The notes: generated by a model not told the origin, from the sequence alone. DNA of 64,000 bases from Pustulibacterium marinum (GCF_900116665.1 NZ_FPBK01000014.1:29669-93668), one strand, 5' to 3'. Shown: positions 10,046-24,200, counted from the stretch's first letter. Numbers and translations: made by a program.

Positions 10046-12295
10046 TTAGTAATTATAATCTATGGGCTTCATTTCTTTAATTACAGACAACATTTGTCTT
10101 CTGTATTTCTCATAAAGTTGTTTAACCACCGCTGCTGCATCTCCCGATTTTTCTAACGGATAATCTTTACGTTGATTTACCCATTGCCATTCCCATTTTT
10201 TGATCTTTTCATCGAATGCAGCCTGATCAAAATGTTGCCAATCTTTTTCTACTTCTGCAAAAAATTGTTCCCAGCGAGGCTTGTAAAAATCCGCTAACAA
10301 TCCACTCCACTGCCGGTTACTATATTCATGCAAACGATTGTTAGAAGCGCCCCATAAAGTGATTAAATCCTTGGCATTCATTTCGTATAAAGCCTTTTCT
10401 TCCGAAGTAATTCCCCATGATCTGGCATCGTTAACCCAAGGGCCTAAAAGAAAATCTTTTCGAGTAGCTAAGAGTTTATCCATATCGTCTATCAATGTTA
10501 AAAACTCTTGACTGTACTTTTTAAAATTCTGCTGATCTTTTGCCTGATAAGCAGTCGTTATTTTTTGCTGTAATGGTAAGGCATAATTTGCCAGAAATTG
10601 CCTTGTAAGATCTACCAATTCATATTCAAAACCATCCGATTCTTTTGTCTTTGGAATTGAAGCTACAAATAAATCCCATGCCGGCAACAAGTCTTCCGGA
10701 GCATAATTAAGTTTTGTTCTGGCCCAACGGCGATAGCCTTCAAAAGTAGGTCTTGCCACAATGATAGATTCTGCTCCATCTCTTATTACTTTTCCATTGT
10801 AAGCCGTTTGCACCAAAATATCCCACGCTTTTAACAGATTTTCATCCTTTACACCGTAACGCTGCTCTGTATAAGTAGCCAACCAATTATTTAAATCAAT
10901 CGGTTGATCTCTCCAAACATTATCCGTCATTAATTCATACAAAACAGGATTTTGCTCTATGGACTCCATAGTAAGACCTATCCCTTTCATGTTTCCGGAA
11001 TTAGGATCTTGCAATGCTTCAGCCGGTGCTGTAGCAACCGTTTCTATTCTACCGAACATACTTATATTACCACCAAAACTATGCAGCATATTCCAAATCC
11101 ACTGTTTGCCATAAAATGCTTCAGTACGTTTCCAAACAGGTTCAATTTCTGCAGCCAAATCTAAAATAATCATACCATCGTTAGGAATCGGTTTTAGCAA
11201 AGCTTCGATCTGTGGCGCTTGCCAAAAATCTCGATGACTGTAAAACAACCAACCTTGCATTACCCAAACAGCATCTTCATCGGCCAACTGCATACCTTGA
11301 TATACTTTTTCGCTCAAGTTTGCTAAATACTCAGGATTGTTAGAAGGAGGTGTATTTTCATTAAAAGTATCGGCAGAATATAGATGATCGGTTCCGTAAA
11401 TACGTTCTTGTGTTTCTAAAAATTTCCTACCTATTTCTTCAAACAAAGGATCATTCGCGTCTAAAATATATGTGTCTTCAAAATCATTACCCCAATTGGT
11501 CTTTTTTAAAGAGGCCTCTGGAAAAAACTTTTTAAAAGATGCCGGTACATGACCTGTAAAAGCAGGCAAAACAGGTTTCATTCCTAATTCTCGTTCTCGC
11601 TTCACTATTTTTTGTTGCAGATCGCGGTGGCTATCCATCCAATGTTTTGGTAATGGACCGCCCCAACCGTCTAAATTTCCCATCCAAAACCAAGAAAAAT
11701 AAGCAGGTCCACTGTAAAAATCGGTTAAATCTTCATCTGTAAAACCGTAAGATTTGTAAACTTCGTCCCAAACATATGCTTCTCCAGTAATGGCCAGCGG
11801 CATTGAAATTCCGTGAAGCGCCATCCAATCTATTTCCTTTTCCCAACGTTCCCAATCCCACCAACTCATGGTATAATTGAACGTGCAATAATTAAAGTAA
11901 TAACGATAATCGTAAGGCGTTGTTTTATGTACTTTTTGAGGAACTTTTGGTAATGTTTCCGAAAGGTTCAAATTAGTACCATTCCAGGTGATTTGACATT
12001 TTGCATAAGCTTTCAAATAATAATACAAAGCTGAGCCAATTGCAATACCATTGTTCCCTTTTAAAAGGATTTTATCGTTGACTGAACTTACCTCAAACCA
12101 ATCTTTTTCAGCAAAAGAGGAATCTATTTCTACGATAAACTGATCAGCATGTTCAGGAATTACACGTGCTATCAATTCTCTTTCAGGTGTTGTTACAACC
12201 TCTTTTTCTGGAGCTATTTCACAGGCTATTTGTGAAAACAATCCCACTAAAATAAAAGTTCGAAATAGAATTTTAAAACTTCCTCTTTTTTGCAT
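10046..12295 (-). CDS. Glycoside hydrolase family 89 alpha-N-acetylglucosaminidase lipoprotein
   Basis: NAGLU-like exo-enzyme releasing terminal alpha-GlcNAc. The signal peptide ends in a lipobox (SQIAC, Cys25). Domains follow the family: small N-terminal domain (about 30-120), TIM barrel beginning YRYYFNYCTFNYTMSWWDW, and an all-helical C-terminal domain (about 500-749). Both catalytic glutamates known from human NAGLU (316 and 446) have clear equivalents: Glu313 in ADTFNENTPPS and Glu444 in LTMESIEQN. The length of 749 residues matches the human enzyme and has no extra CBM. It is tightly coupled to the GH2 gene (12 bp) and the HGSNAT-like gene (3 bp). Known substrates of the family are heparan-type glycans and alpha-GlcNAc-capped O-glycans; the substrate here is unknown. 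Confidence 0.93.
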   Translation of the reverse strand: MQKRGSFKILFRTFILVGLFSQIACEIAPEKEVVTTPERELIARVIPEHADQFIVEIDSSFAEKDWFEVSSVNDKILLKGNNGIAIGSALYYYLKAYAKCQITWNGTNLNLSETLPKVPQKVHKTTPYDYRYYFNYCTFNYTMSWWDWERWEKEIDWMALHGISMPLAITGEAYVWDEVYKSYGFTDEDLTDFYSGPAYFSWFWMGNLDGWGGPLPKHWMDSHRDLQQKIVKRERELGMKPVLPAFTGHVPASFKKFFPEASLKKTNWGNDFEDTYILDANDPLFEEIGRKFLETQERIYGTDHLYSADTFNENTPPSNNPEYLANLSEKVYQGMQLADEDAVWVMQGWLFYSHRDFWQAPQIEALLKPIPNDGMIILDLAAEIEPVWKRTEAFYGKQWIWNMLHSFGGNISMFGRIETVATAPAEALQDPNSGNMKGIGLTMESIEQNPVLYELMTDNVWRDQPIDLNNWLATYTEQRYGVKDENLLKAWDILVQTAYNGKVIRDGAESIIVARPTFEGYRRWARTKLNYAPEDLLPAWDLFVASIPKTKESDGFEYELVDLTRQFLANYALPLQQKITTAYQAKDQQNFKKYSQEFLTLIDDMDKLLATRKDFLLGPWVNDARSWGITSEEKALYEMNAKDLITLWGASNNRLHEYSNRQWSGLLADFYKPRWEQFFAEVEKDWQHFDQAAFDEKIKKWEWQWVNQRKDYPLEKSGDAAAVVKQLYEKYRRQMLSVIKEMKPIDYNY

Positions 12296-12307
12296 ATCGA
12301 TTCCTTT

Positions 12308-15574
<3,267 letters not shown>

Positions 15575-17110
15575 TTACTGATTTTTAGAAATCATTTCAA
15601 GGGATTTATCCATTGAGAAGTATTTTGAATTGTTGAGGATTATTTGCTTCTTGTTTTTCTTCGGAATTTCTATATTATTCAATTCTATTTTATAGGCATC
15701 ATCAAATACAAAAGCAGGTCTGTAATCTTCATCTTTCAATGTTAACTTCAGATTTTTGATAATCAATCCCTTTACATGTCTTACATAAAATGCCCAAGCT
15801 GGTAATTCTCCAAACATAGTAAACTCTGGATATCCTTTTACTTCTTCTGGTACTCTGTCTAATCCACTTAAAGGAACGTATGCCATACCTTTAAAAGCTT
15901 TTCCAGGGTATTGAATTTCAACATTTTCAAGAGAAACTTCTTCTATGTAATGATTTGGAATGCCGGTAATAATAGCTGGAAAAGGATTGTGAAAGTAATT
16001 TACTTCTGGTCCTCGTAATTTATAATCAAGATCTGGTCTACCAAAAGGTACTTCTACCTTTAGATTTTTGATGTTGATATTTTGTATACTACCGGGCTTT
16101 TCACCATCTCTATGTCCTAACCGAATAAAAATAGCATTCCCGGTGTTTTTAGCTGTTAAATTATTGACTTGCACATTTTCTATAACGGCTCCATCAACAG
16201 ATTCAATAGCTATAGCAGATCTAAAAGTATCATATACCTTAATATTCTGGATCACTATATTTTTGAAACCTCCATATGAAGCGCTTCCAAATTTAATAGC
16301 GCTAGCACTAGACCTTATGGTGCAATCGGATATGAAAATATCATTATTGCAGTAATCAGAAAAATACGATTTTAAACAAATACCATCATCTGCAGAATTA
16401 ATATCACATCCTGTAATGCTTACTTTATCGCAATCTGTAATATCAATACCATCGTTATTCCAATAAGATCTATTGGTAATTGTAAGGTTTGCTAGTGTTA
16501 AATTTTCACACAATTCAAATGATAATCCCCAGCAAGCTGCTTCCCCCAATTGTAACGCTGAAATTTCTACATTTTTACATTCAGAAAACCTGAATAACTT
16601 AGGCCGCGCCAATTCGCTAGGCCTCTTTCTTCTATAATTATATGCAGAATCTACCCTAATCCCGGCATGGTGTAAACTATCAATTGCCAATGCTAAATCT
16701 AAACCTTGCCCATTGATACTTCCTTTGCCATATATTTTGACATTTGATGCTTTGTACGCTAGAAGTAGAGCTAATTGTGAATTATCGTCTTTTTTTGAAG
16801 CCAGAGGTATATTTTTGACATCTAAAACTTTATAATCTCTTGGATCGGTACTTCCTAAAAGCTCTGAATCTTTATCAAAATATAGCTGTACATTACTTTT
16901 TAACTGAATTGTCCCGGTTACATACTTTCCTTTCGGAAAAAAAAGAGTTCCACCTCCTGCTTGATGAATATGGTCAATGGCATTTTGAATTATTTCTGTA
17001 TTCTTAGTTATTCCATCTGGCTTGGCTCCCTCGCTTATAATATTTAAATCTAAGGGTTGGGCCATACTTGTACCTATAGAGAACATTAAAAGGAATAATA
17101 ATTTTTTCAT
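15575..17110 (-). CDS. Glycoside hydrolase family 28 (polygalacturonase-like) enzyme
   Basis: Right-handed parallel beta-helix enzyme of 511 residues with a signal peptide (cleavage near MAQP). The N-terminal strand motif AGGGTLFFPKGKYVTGTIQL is typical of GH28 and related pectin enzymes. The catalytic aspartates are present: Asp220 in WNNDGID and Asp241/Asp242 in SADDGICLK. The third conserved segment, which carries a His in classic polygalacturonases, reads SASAIKFGS here, so the bond specificity may differ from homogalacturonan hydrolysis. Such variants act as exo-enzymes on galacturonosyl linkages in branched glycans. The gene is 16 bp downstream of GH92 and 9 bp upstream of GH2 in the same operon. 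Confidence 0.87.
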   Translation of the reverse strand: MKKLLFLLMFSIGTSMAQPLDLNIISEGAKPDGITKNTEIIQNAIDHIHQAGGGTLFFPKGKYVTGTIQLKSNVQLYFDKDSELLGSTDPRDYKVLDVKNIPLASKKDDNSQLALLLAYKASNVKIYGKGSINGQGLDLALAIDSLHHAGIRVDSAYNYRRKRPSELARPKLFRFSECKNVEISALQLGEAACWGLSFELCENLTLANLTITNRSYWNNDGIDITDCDKVSITGCDINSADDGICLKSYFSDYCNNDIFISDCTIRSSASAIKFGSASYGGFKNIVIQNIKVYDTFRSAIAIESVDGAVIENVQVNNLTAKNTGNAIFIRLGHRDGEKPGSIQNINIKNLKVEVPFGRPDLDYKLRGPEVNYFHNPFPAIITGIPNHYIEEVSLENVEIQYPGKAFKGMAYVPLSGLDRVPEEVKGYPEFTMFGELPAWAFYVRHVKGLIIKNLKLTLKDEDYRPAFVFDDAYKIELNNIEIPKKNKKQIILNNSKYFSMDKSLEMISKNQ

Positions 17111-17126
17111 TTCTGAATTGCTTTAA

Positions 17127-19469
17127 TTATTGATTACTCATTTCCAATTCCAAAATTCCACCGCTGGTTATAGAGGAATGCTTCAAACTAGTTTTATGCA
17201 ACTCTTTATCATTCCATAAAATCTTTTTAAGATACCTATTTTCGTCCGAATTGTTCTTTGTGGTGATCACAAAAGTTTCTCCTTCATAAAAATCAGGATT
17301 TAAATGGATGGTTATTTTATCAAAAATGGGACTTCCAATTTGATATTCAGGGTCAGCTTCTGTTCCTCCATTCATTTGAAACAAACCTATTTTCATCAAT
17401 ACAGCTAAACTTCCCATGAGTCCTTGATCTTCGTCTCCGTTATAGCCTGTATTTTCATTTAAACCAGAAAAAACCGTATTTACAACTTCTCGTGACCAAT
17501 ATTGCGTAAGATCTGGGCGACCTAACTTTTCAAATATAAGAGCCGTTTGAATAGAAGGTTGATTTCCGTAATTGATAGGAATTCTACTATACTCAGGATG
17601 TAATTCTGCTGCATGCGAATCACCCGAAGTAAAACCAAGCTTAGCCGCTGTTTTAAATTGTTCCTGTAATTTCTCTATTGCTTTTTCAGCTCCGCCCATT
17701 TGATTGGCCAATCCTAAAATATCTTGAGGAACAAACCACGTTGCTTGCGCGCCATTGGCTTCTATAAATCCATTTTGATATGTATACGGATCATACTTCA
17801 CTGACCAATTACCGGAAACATCTTTAGGATGCATCCATCCGATAGCACTATCAAATACGTTCTTGTAATTTTGAGCACGTTTCAAGAAATAGGTTGCATC
17901 CTCTTTATACCCCATTTTATCAGCCAATTGTGCCAATGTCCAATCTTGATAAGCATATTCCAGCGTTAAACTTACACCATCCTGATGCCCGCCAAATTCA
18001 CCATCGGGCAACGGATATGGTACATAACCATTTTTCATATAGTATGAAAAACCTCCACCCTTTTGCGTATTGTGTTCATACCCGGCACGTTCCATGATTC
18101 CACCCGGCATATGATTTTTTTTCAAAGCCAGATAAATACTGTCTAAATTCTCCTTTACAATTCCTTTTTGAATGGCACTCACCATAAATGGTGTGGAAGA
18201 TGCACCCGTCATCACATAGGTATAATTTCCTCCAGAAGGTCCACGGGGTATTAAACCGCCATCTTTGTAATACTGCATGAGTGAAAGTGAAAACTCCTTC
18301 ATTCTCTCTGGATAAACTAAACCCCATAGGGTATTTATAGTCCATTGTGCTCCCCAAAAAGAATCTGAATTGTAATGATTAAACATTGGTTTTCCTTCCT
18401 TGTCCAATGGCAATTGCCCTATTCTAAATGAAGTTCCGGTATAATCTGGATATGCTCCATTTACATCGCTGATAATTCTTCTTCCTTGTAAAGCATGCCA
18501 CAGATCTGTATAAAATCTTCTCTGGGTTTGATCCGTTCCTCCTGTAATTTCAATTTTACTCAATTCACTATTCCATTCTTTTTTGGAAGCATTGACGATT
18601 TCATTAAAATTCCATTCCGGTATTTCATTGACAAGATTTTCCTTAGCATTTTCATTGGATGTATATGAAATTGCAAGCTTCATCTTCACCTCGTTCAACT
18701 GATTGTCTAACTTCACCAAATAATTACCTGTAACCTCATCTTTCTGAATAGATTCTATTTCAGAATTTAAAGAAACATAGAAAAAGATTTTTGTAGCTTT
18801 TGGTCTTCTATACGTTGGTTGTGCTATTAAAGATCCTTCTAAAGTTGAATCATTTACTTTTTTCAAAAAACCTTCAGCATTAGTACACGGTCCCAAAATG
18901 GTATTCAAATTGAATAAAATTCCTTTTTCTTTCTCTTTCGGAAAAGTATACTTATGAAAACCTACCCGCGTTGATGAAGTGAGCGCTACATCAATCTGAT
19001 ATCTTTCTAACTTCAAATGATGATATCCCGGAGTAATTTCTTCATTCTGGTGGTTAAATTTTGAATAAAAGTCTTGAAAAATGTGTTGCTCATCAGTTTC
19101 CTTCATCACAACAGGCATTACCGAAACTCCTGATAACTGCCATGCATGGATATGACTAAAACCTTTCACTGTATCCGATTCAAAACGATAACCACTTCCC
19201 CAAGCTCCTTCGATACGTGTATCTGGGCTTAAATTCACCATTCCGAAAGGTCTGCTGGCCGAAGAAAAGTAAAACCATCTGGAGTTTTTGGTATCTAGTA
19301 AAGGGTATACTTTTTCTGTAAATGATGATGAACTTTTTGAAATATCTTTATTTGTTTTCTGTTCTTGCTTAGTCTGCTTACAAGCACTTATAAAAATAGC
19401 AATACAGACTAAAAAAGTAACCCGTTTTGAATACTGTCTAATGCATGTTTGTACAATCATTCCCCGCAA
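17127..19469 (-). CDS. Glycoside hydrolase family 92 alpha-mannosidase-like lipoprotein with Gln at the usual general-acid position
   Basis: Calcium-dependent inverting exo-mannosidase family, 780 residues. Signal lipobox FISAC (Cys30); start at 19469, or three codons later at a second Met. N-terminal beta-sandwich (about 50-290) with FGMVNLSPDTR and GFSHIHAWQLSG, then the (alpha/alpha)6 domain with RRFYTDLWHALQGRR, SDSFWGAQWTINTLWGL and IPRGPSGGNYTYVMTG. The helix that normally reads GNEP with the general-acid Glu reads GNQPSIQ here, with Gln637. The base segment is kept as GDEDQG (Asp679, Glu680, Asp681). From memory, a Gln here is known in GH92 enzymes that hydrolyse mannose-1-phosphate-6-mannose, where a good leaving group needs no acid. 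Co-transcribed with downstream GH genes but separated from susD by a hairpin. Confidence 0.9.
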   Translation of the reverse strand: MRGMIVQTCIRQYSKRVTFLVCIAIFISACKQTKQEQKTNKDISKSSSSFTEKVYPLLDTKNSRWFYFSSASRPFGMVNLSPDTRIEGAWGSGYRFESDTVKGFSHIHAWQLSGVSVMPVVMKETDEQHIFQDFYSKFNHQNEEITPGYHHLKLERYQIDVALTSSTRVGFHKYTFPKEKEKGILFNLNTILGPCTNAEGFLKKVNDSTLEGSLIAQPTYRRPKATKIFFYVSLNSEIESIQKDEVTGNYLVKLDNQLNEVKMKLAISYTSNENAKENLVNEIPEWNFNEIVNASKKEWNSELSKIEITGGTDQTQRRFYTDLWHALQGRRIISDVNGAYPDYTGTSFRIGQLPLDKEGKPMFNHYNSDSFWGAQWTINTLWGLVYPERMKEFSLSLMQYYKDGGLIPRGPSGGNYTYVMTGASSTPFMVSAIQKGIVKENLDSIYLALKKNHMPGGIMERAGYEHNTQKGGGFSYYMKNGYVPYPLPDGEFGGHQDGVSLTLEYAYQDWTLAQLADKMGYKEDATYFLKRAQNYKNVFDSAIGWMHPKDVSGNWSVKYDPYTYQNGFIEANGAQATWFVPQDILGLANQMGGAEKAIEKLQEQFKTAAKLGFTSGDSHAAELHPEYSRIPINYGNQPSIQTALIFEKLGRPDLTQYWSREVVNTVFSGLNENTGYNGDEDQGLMGSLAVLMKIGLFQMNGGTEADPEYQIGSPIFDKITIHLNPDFYEGETFVITTKNNSDENRYLKKILWNDKELHKTSLKHSSITSGGILELEMSNQ

Positions 19470-19495
19470 TTTTTTTGATACTCATTATTATTCTA

Positions 19496-19538
19496 CTAAA
19501 AAAAGAGCGGCCAAAATTCTTTCACCTGTCCGCCCTTT
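19496..19538 (-). terminator. Hairpin with U-tract between susD and GH92 (partial terminator/attenuator)
   Basis: Read on the minus strand, a nine-base arm (19538-19530) pairs with 19510-19502 with a single G-U pair, around a loop of about 19 nt, and is followed by seven Ts. It lies in the 109-bp gap between the susD stop and the GH92 start. The genes downstream have no obvious separate promoter, so it probably reduces rather than ends transcription, giving more SusCD than enzymes. Attenuation is inference; the fold is visible. Confidence 0.65.
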
Positions 19539-19578
19539 ATTATCCAACTATATACTTCAAACAAAAAATAATCTTGCT

Positions 19579-21204
19579 TTAATATCCAGGGTTTTGTTCT
19601 ATACTTCCACCAGAGTTGTCTATTTCTGTCTGTGGAATAGGGCGCAACAAATGCTTTTCTTGTAAAGCATTGTTCAGCGCCGCATGCGGATTGTTCTCCA
19701 AAACACGATCTATAAGTCTACCTGTTCTTTTAAGATCCATCCATCGGTTTGCTTCTCCAGCTAATTCGCGAGCTCTTTCATCCAAAATAAAATCGATATC
19801 TACTTCAGTGGCAGTTACCTCTTCTGTAATACCTGCTCTAGCACGTAATGTAGTTAATAAGGTTGCAGCTTCTGCTGTATTTCCTAATTGCAAATAGGCT
19901 TCTGCAGCAAATAAATAGGCTTCTCCACCACGCATGAGTACCATATCTCTTTCTCCTTGAACGGAAACATCTGGCTGTGCAAAAGGAGCCGCAGGGTCAT
20001 CAAATTTTTGAAACATAGGATAATGTACTGTAGTTACACCATCGTTTTGAAAATAGGTTCCCGGATTAATCACAGCATAAGGTACTGCATCTATTTCTGC
20101 TTGTGTCCAAGCAGTTTTAGGAAAATAGATAGCTGTATCACCAGCTGAAACGGTTACAGATGAACCATTTACGGTTGCTGTATATTCCTCTGTTGCATCT
20201 ATTACTCTCGTAAATGTAGCTTCTGCTCTTTCATCTTCTTCTTCAAAAAGGCTATAGTAAAATGGTGTAGGCATTGGCCCTAAGCCTTTTACGGTTCTTG
20301 TTAAACCAGGGTAATCAAAAAATCTAAACTTGTACATCATATGTCTTGAATTTCCCCAACCTCTGGAAACTGAATTGCTTCCGAATAAATAAGAGAAAAT
20401 TACCTCATCGTTTCGTTGATTGTCTATAGATACTAATTCTGAAAAGCTATCTTCTAACGGGTGATTGGCTATTACGGTTTCGGCTAACGTAGCTGCTTGT
20501 GAAAAATCAGCATCTGAACCGTACGACTTATACCCTCTTGTTAAGAGCACTTTAGATATAAAATGTCTCACTGCGTCTTTGGAAACTCTACCAAATGTAT
20601 CGGGTTCTTCCGGTACGCCAGCCAAAGCATCTTCTAGATCCATTAATATTTGATCATAAACAGCTTCTTCTGAAGCTCTGGTAAAATCTCTTTCAGCAAC
20701 TGTAATTTGATTTAATACTAAAGGAACTCCGCCATAATTTTCAGCCAATTTAAAATAAGCCATAGCTCTAAAGAACTTCACCTCGCCAAGACCAACGGCT
20801 AAATCATCTGCTGAAAGATCGGCAATACCTTCTGAGTTATCTATCACTACATTGGCAGCAGCAATAATTTTATATTGATTGGTCCAGTAGTATCCAATAC
20901 TGCTATTTAAAGAGGTTAAATTCACATAATCATTGAGTTCATCGGTACCGGTAATGGCTCCTCCTCTTGTAACAATATCGGTCCCCAGATCCTCCAGAGT
21001 ATAATATACATTTGGTGTATAATAGGTAGTTGTTTCCCTAGAAATTTCATAGGTATACGCTACCAATTGATCAAACATATCAGCATCTATATTCTCTAAG
21101 CTTAAATAGGAGTTATTCTCTTCTTCCAAGTAATCTTCACAGCCTACCATAGCTACGGAACATGCAAATACCGAGGCAATTATTCTATATTTTAATGATT
21201 TCAT
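19579..21204 (-). CDS. susD: SusD/RagB family surface glycan-binding lipoprotein
   Basis: Surface lipoprotein that forms the lid of the SusC channel and captures oligosaccharides. Signal lipobox MVGC (Cys22), then an N-terminal SusD-like domain with TPR-like helices (YWTNQYKIIAAANVVIDN, GEVKFFRAMAYFKLAENYG) and the C-terminal RagB/SusD domain ending FILDERARELAGEANRWMDL, RTGRLIDRV and LRPIPQTEID. The length of 541 residues is normal. It starts 21 bp after susC. The ligand cannot be deduced; SusD homologues diverge with substrate. Confidence 0.95.
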   Translation of the reverse strand: MKSLKYRIIASVFACSVAMVGCEDYLEEENNSYLSLENIDADMFDQLVAYTYEISRETTTYYTPNVYYTLEDLGTDIVTRGGAITGTDELNDYVNLTSLNSSIGYYWTNQYKIIAAANVVIDNSEGIADLSADDLAVGLGEVKFFRAMAYFKLAENYGGVPLVLNQITVAERDFTRASEEAVYDQILMDLEDALAGVPEEPDTFGRVSKDAVRHFISKVLLTRGYKSYGSDADFSQAATLAETVIANHPLEDSFSELVSIDNQRNDEVIFSYLFGSNSVSRGWGNSRHMMYKFRFFDYPGLTRTVKGLGPMPTPFYYSLFEEEDERAEATFTRVIDATEEYTATVNGSSVTVSAGDTAIYFPKTAWTQAEIDAVPYAVINPGTYFQNDGVTTVHYPMFQKFDDPAAPFAQPDVSVQGERDMVLMRGGEAYLFAAEAYLQLGNTAEAATLLTTLRARAGITEEVTATEVDIDFILDERARELAGEANRWMDLKRTGRLIDRVLENNPHAALNNALQEKHLLRPIPQTEIDNSGGSIEQNPGY

Positions 21205-21225
21205 TTTGATTCGATTTTTTGTTGA

Positions 21226-24200
21226 TTAAAAACTTACGTTTAGACCTAACATATAGGTGCGCGACATAAATGCTGCTCCCCAGGCATTTCTTCCGGCATT
21301 CTCAGGATCCCAACCATCATATTTGGTAAATGTGAAAGGATTTTGAACGGTAGAATACACTCGTAAACTACTCATTTTTAGTTTTTCTAAAACGTTGTCG
21401 GCGAAGGTATAACCAAGAGTCATATAGCCTACTTTTACAAAAGAGATATCCTTGTATTTTACCGCATTTTGATAAATACCTCCGTTACCAGGCTGGTACC
21501 AATCATTTGTTGGGTTGGTTGGTGTCCAGTAATCTACATCATAAGCATTGAATAATCTTGTTGGGTCTCCATCCCATGGAAATGAGAAATTGTTATGGAA
21601 ATTACTTAAGATTTTGTTACCCTGACTAACGTTTAGGAAGAATGAAAAATCAAGATTCTTATATTTAAAATTATTGGTAATACCACCTGTCCATTTTGGC
21701 GTAACCTGACCAATAACTTTTCTATCAGCATCGGCAGTAATTTGACCATCATTATTCACGTCTCTTACTTTTACCTGTCCTGGGGTTTGTCCGTACTGAG
21801 CTGCTTCTGCTGCTTCATCTATTTGCCAAGTTCCTATGTATTCATAATCATAAATAGCACCAACCGGTTCTCCTACACGTTGAATAAGATTTGTTCCTTG
21901 TACATTGAAGATAATTTCATCTACACCTCCATATAGTTTTTCAAGACGGTTTCTGTTAGATGCAAAATTGATATTGGTAGACCATGTAAAATCTCCTTTG
22001 TCAATGTTGATTGTGTTTAATCCTATTTCAATACCTCTGTTCGTAGATTCTCCAATGTTTTCATATACTCCGCTAAAACCTGTTACGGTAGACAGCCCCG
22101 TGTTGAAAATGATATCGGTGTTTTTTCGGTTATAAACATCAATAGAACCATTAATTCGGTTGTTTAAAAATCCAAAATCAATACCTATATTGATTTCACT
22201 GGTTCGTTCCCATTTCAAATTCTTGTTAGCCAATGCAGTTACATACAACGTAGAGTACGACTGATCTCCAAGCGTTGTTGCGCTACTACCTAATAGCGAT
22301 TGAGATCCAAGAGGAGCTAAACCTCCACCTTGACCGTTATTACCGGTTTGACCGTAACTAAGTCTTAGTTTTGCATTGGTAAGTACTTTTTGAGATTTCA
22401 TGAAATCTTCTTCCATAATTTTCCAAGCGAATGCTGCGGATGGGAAGAATGCCCATTTATTACCATCTGCCAAGATAGAAGCACCATCATAACGACCGGT
22501 AAGAGTAATTAAATACTTATCTAACAAGCCGTAGTTAATTCTACCTGTATAAGATTCTAAAGTTAATTTTGAAAAATCACTAGACACATCTCTAATATCT
22601 GTACCAGCTCCAAGGTTGTAGAAAGAAAATTCATCGGTAGTGAAGTTTCTTACCTGTGTATAATATCCTTCTGAGCGTTCTAAATATCTAGAAAATACTC
22701 CAGTAAAATCTACTGTGTGAACTCCTTTTTCAAAATTGTAATTAATAATGTTATCCCATGCATAAGAGAAGTAATTGGTGTTTTCTACTTGTGCTCTTCT
22801 GTTCGCAGGATCTGCCACTACACTTTTTGAATACAAACCTCTATATTCCCCGTATCGTCCAAACTTGATATTTGGCGAAAATTTAGTAGTAAAAGTTACA
22901 TTTTTTATAGGCGTTAATTTTAAAGCAATATCACCTATGTACTGTAAATATCTTGTTTCTCTGGTCACATTATCTGCTTCAAAAAGCGGATTGGTAACTT
23001 GAGTTTCCTTTGCTGTTGGAAAAAACTTTAATGTTCCATCTTCATTATAAGCCCTACCAATAGGTTTTAGACGATATGCACTACGAAACGCTTCCCAACT
23101 TCCTGTATTTTGAACGGCATAGGTCAAGTAATTACTTAAACTGAAATTCACCCATTCCGCCAGATCACTGTTTACACTTGCACGAATGTTGTATCTACTA
23201 AAATCTTCTCCCTCCATGTTTCCTACATCACGTGTATATCCTAAACCTGCAGCATAGGTTGTTTTTTCTGAACCACCGCTTAAGTTTAAGGTATGGTTGG
23301 TTTGGAATCCTTTTTTCAATAAAAGACCTACCCAATCTGTATTAACTCCGTCCGCTACATTTTGTAATTCTTCAGCATCTAAATAATCTGATAACACCAC
23401 ATCATCTCTGGTATAATCTAAGTTACCGGCAGCAAACTCATTTCCTACTACTACATCTTTAAGGTATTCCACATACCCTGGACCGTCTTGAATAGATGGT
23501 AAATGATAAGCTTCTTTAAACCCGAAGTAATTGCTATAATCTACACGCATTTTTCCATTTCTACCACTTTTCGTTTCAATAAGCACTACCCCGTTACTAC
23601 CTCTAGAACCATACACTGCAGTAGCGGAAGCATCTTTTAAGATATCCATTCGACTAATATCGGCCGGATTTAAAAACGAAATATCATCTACAAAAATTCC
23701 GTCTACGATAAACAATGGATTTTGTCCCGGATTAAAACCTCCATTGGACGCTGTTTCATTGGTATTAATGGTACTGGCTCCACGAATACGAATGTTAAAC
23801 CCTCCCGAACCGGGTTTGTTATCTGTTCTTTGAATCACAACACCGGGAGCTTGACCTTGCAAAGCGGAAACTGCATCTACTTTATTAGCTTGTTCAATTT
23901 TCTTAGAATCAACAGTAGCTACAGATCCGGTAACGTCCTTTCTCTTTACAGTACCATATCCAATAACCACTACTTCGTCTAACTGTGCACTATTTTCTTG
24001 CAGTGTTACGTTCAACGTAGTTTGATTCTCAAAAGTGATTTCCTTTGACTGAAATCCAATAAAAGAAAATACCAATACATCTCCTTTTGAAGCTGTAATG
24101 GTAAACTTTCCATCAAAATCTGTTGCAGTACCAGAAGTTGATCCTTTTATTACAACGTTTGCGCCAGGAATCGGAATTCCGCCACCGTCGGCAACAACCC

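Noticed and set aside
18076..18357. 93-residue open frame inside the GH92 gene
   Set aside because: Lies wholly within a long, well-conserved coding sequence in another frame and has no family features.
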